NCBI GenBank assembly: GCA_964023205.1
Contig: OZ026838.1
Location: 33,197,843-33,261,842 of the forward strand
Reading direction: 5' to 3'
Source of the DNA: Lutraria lutraria
Taxonomy: Eukaryota > Mollusca > Bivalvia > Venerida > Mactridae
Length of the DNA: 64,000 bases
In this document: piece after piece, positions 62,028 through 64,000 of the stretch
Layout: each line of letters begins with the position of its first letter
Numbering within the stretch: the stretch's first letter is position 1
Made by a program: the position numbers and the translations under genes
Notes under the pieces: model-generated
What the model was told of the DNA's origin: nothing
Database searches by the model: none
Seen by the model: only the letters and a program-made list of their open reading frames with translations

Positions 62028-63432
62028 CTGCAATTGCAAAGTATGTGCAAAAATGAAATGATAACAATGATACCACAGTGGAATAATGGCCTACAACAGA
62101 AGTACAAACTGACAAAAACCTGATAACTGACACATGCCATCATACAGAAAACAATATCTTCCTATACTGTATACAAAGATTACATGGTCTACAAATTTAG
62201 GTGATAGCAAAAACTTAATGGTGATATATCATCATATATGTATTAACATTTCATCTCAACTGAATAATTAACAATAAGAATATGCATCTGAATATCTTAT
62301 CGACATCTTTTTCCACCATGTGTTACAAATACAAGATCGTAAATTTCATCTCATATAATAAAGGAACAATTTTAATATTAATGATTGATTGATGTTTCTC
62401 ATCGAAATTTAAAGACCATGTTATTATGTCTATTGATTAATAATGAAATATATGACAAAGAAAACATATCCAGCTGATGATCATCTAGCATTCACATTGT
62501 ATACATACAGATGATTGAAGTGATAAAATATAAATACAACAAATATTGGTTTATCAATTACTGTATCAAGACTGAAGAGTACAACCTTACTGATAGGTCC
62601 TACATACTAGAACCTCAAGTTCAAAAGTACATAACAATACATTCATTCAGGCCTTAAGAGCATATTTGATTTTCTAAGGTGTTTCAAGGTTTTTCACCAC
62701 TAAGCAACATTGTTTGTCTACCTCTCATGTGAAGAGTAAAACCACTCTGACCAGCATGCATACTGGGTAAATTTAAATTTCAAGAGAAAACAAACATTTA
62801 GTGTGTGCTTTTTGCTAAAGAACAAAAAGACAGAAAAATATGTAAACAAATACTACACATGTAGCATATGTAACAAAAAGCCAAAAGATGAGTTGATTAA
62901 CATACAAAATGCATCTAAACAAAATTAATGACTGCAATAAAAGTGAATGAATATTTATCAAGCGTTAAAGACGACATCAGTATAAGATAAATTATAGATA
63001 GGGTATAAACCGCATAACAATTCACTTGCAAAAAGTTTCGGGATGATATGGGTTGAACTAAGATGGACTGGTTCTACATAAATTTCTGTTCTATCTTTAA
63101 GCCAGTCAACTTCCGACTGTGACCCTATCCATTCATATCCATGACATATCAGCTACTGGGAAAAATAGTTTAAATTAACTTAAATGCCTATTTGTGATTA
63201 CGCAAGAACGCATTAGCCATATTATAGAGAGCACTGTCCATAAAATTTTGTAAAATACAACACCAACAAAAGCATTGGCTTGTCACAAATATCTGTAAGT
63301 AAATGTTTCTTTTTGATTTTCAAAATATTTAGTTTAGCAGATAGGGAAGGTAAATGGGATATACCACAAGTTCATGTTTTTCCTTCACATCTAGAAAAGA
63401 CAAGCTGATAACTGACCACTAAACTTTCTTAA
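62028..63432. other. Upstream CDC14 intron, no exon identified
   Basis: The exon before version 1 should code the end of the CDC14 A domain, but no such sequence was found here, so it lies beyond 64000. A 58-codon open stretch on the minus strand at about 62970-63150 does not match CDC14. Confidence 0.45.
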
Positions 63433-63851
63433 GGCCTAAATTAAAAATATGTTTGTTTGCCCTTAACCGACCTTAAATTTTAGAAGAGGGTCGGTAGGTA
63501 GGAAAAATATTTTATTTTATTTCTGAATTTGACCTTTACCTAGCATGAAATTACACTTCTATCTAGAAGCATTCTATAGTCATCTTATGTATTATGCTAC
63601 CATTATACAACCATTTATTGTGTGCTTTAATCAACCATAAACATGTACTCAGTGCCTTAACACACATTATTTTCCTTCATTACTTCAAATGATACCTACT
63701 TTAAATGTTTATCGAAAACATTGAATACACGCATATTTTCCCAAGTATAAAAATAAAGTTCTCCCAGATTTTGCAATAAAATCTTTTGAGTCAGCATGAT
63801 TTTTTCGAGTCAGTTGGTAAAGGACAAACAAACTTAATTTTAATTTAAGCC
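63433..63851. mobile_element. MITE with ~40-bp TIRs, Harbinger-like, copy 2
   Basis: 419 bp. Left end GGCCTAAATTAAAAATATG then TTTGTTTGCCCTTAACCGAC; right end is the mirror, ending TTAATTTAAGCC. TAA flanks both sides (63430-63432 and 63852-63854). Same family as 4100-4515, here in inverted orientation. Confidence 0.7.
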
Positions 63852-64000
63852 TAAGTGATCTCTATACAGCTGCAGAGCTTACAACTGAAATATTCCACTG
63901 TCAGATCAGACATCATTTTGTTTTTGTTGATAAAAATATAAGTTTCGTTTCCAGACCAAATGCAGTTTTACAATATATGTCAACCTACATGTGACCATTT

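Noticed and set aside
62970..63150. Minus-strand open stretch with DWLKDRTEIYVEPVH, considered as the preceding CDC14 exon
   Set aside because: Does not resemble the CDC14 A domain, and no donor in the right phase to join position 62027 was found.

Overview
This is an AT-rich eukaryotic genomic window with intron-split genes, tRNA-derived SINEs, a decayed LINE, several MITE-like families and local segmental duplication. Gene content and repeat style suggest an invertebrate, most likely a bivalve mollusc. That is inference; no taxonomic search was possible.

Layout. Positions 1-7,600: RPUSD1-like pseudouridine synthase on the minus strand (4 coding exons, 285 aa), its introns and flanks filled with repeats. 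Positions 7,900-8,935: tandem repeat arrays. Positions 9,000-12,000: no supportable gene. Positions 12,000-29,200: a duplicated locus. Copy 1 (about 12,000-19,584) carries a broken gene encoding two LRAT/NlpC-P60-like domains joined by hydrophobic segments, followed by a third degenerate LRAT-like domain. Copy 2 (about 22,900-29,203) carries an open 298-aa version from which the first LRAT domain and the membrane segments are precisely missing. The non-coding DNA downstream of both copies is nearly identical for 3 kb. Positions 30,484-34,347: a seven-exon gene for a small secreted protein made of three repeats with exactly the same cysteine spacing (C-x17-C-x5-C-x15-C), each on a 118-nt exon. 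Positions 34,925-37,320: a broken non-LTR retrotransposon on the minus strand. Positions 38,770-42,824: SLC66A3 (PQLC3) on the plus strand, six exons, 211 aa. Positions 47,950-62,027 and beyond the right edge: the catalytic and C-terminal part of a CDC14 dual-specificity phosphatase on the minus strand. It has an apparent pair of mutually exclusive 88-nt exons and an alternative C-terminus.

The genes do not form one pathway. The most unusual observations are the CDC14 exon pair, the triple LRAT-domain family with a pseudoenzyme third domain, the four-cysteine repeat protein, and 36-bp palindromic insertions. These 36-bp units look like the two ends of a ~480-bp MITE joined together, and at two of the three sites they are flanked by 7-bp target duplications. 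Exon boundaries were assigned by reading GT/AG signals and checking codon phase by hand; every model listed as a gene closes in frame, apart from the copy 1 pseudogene.
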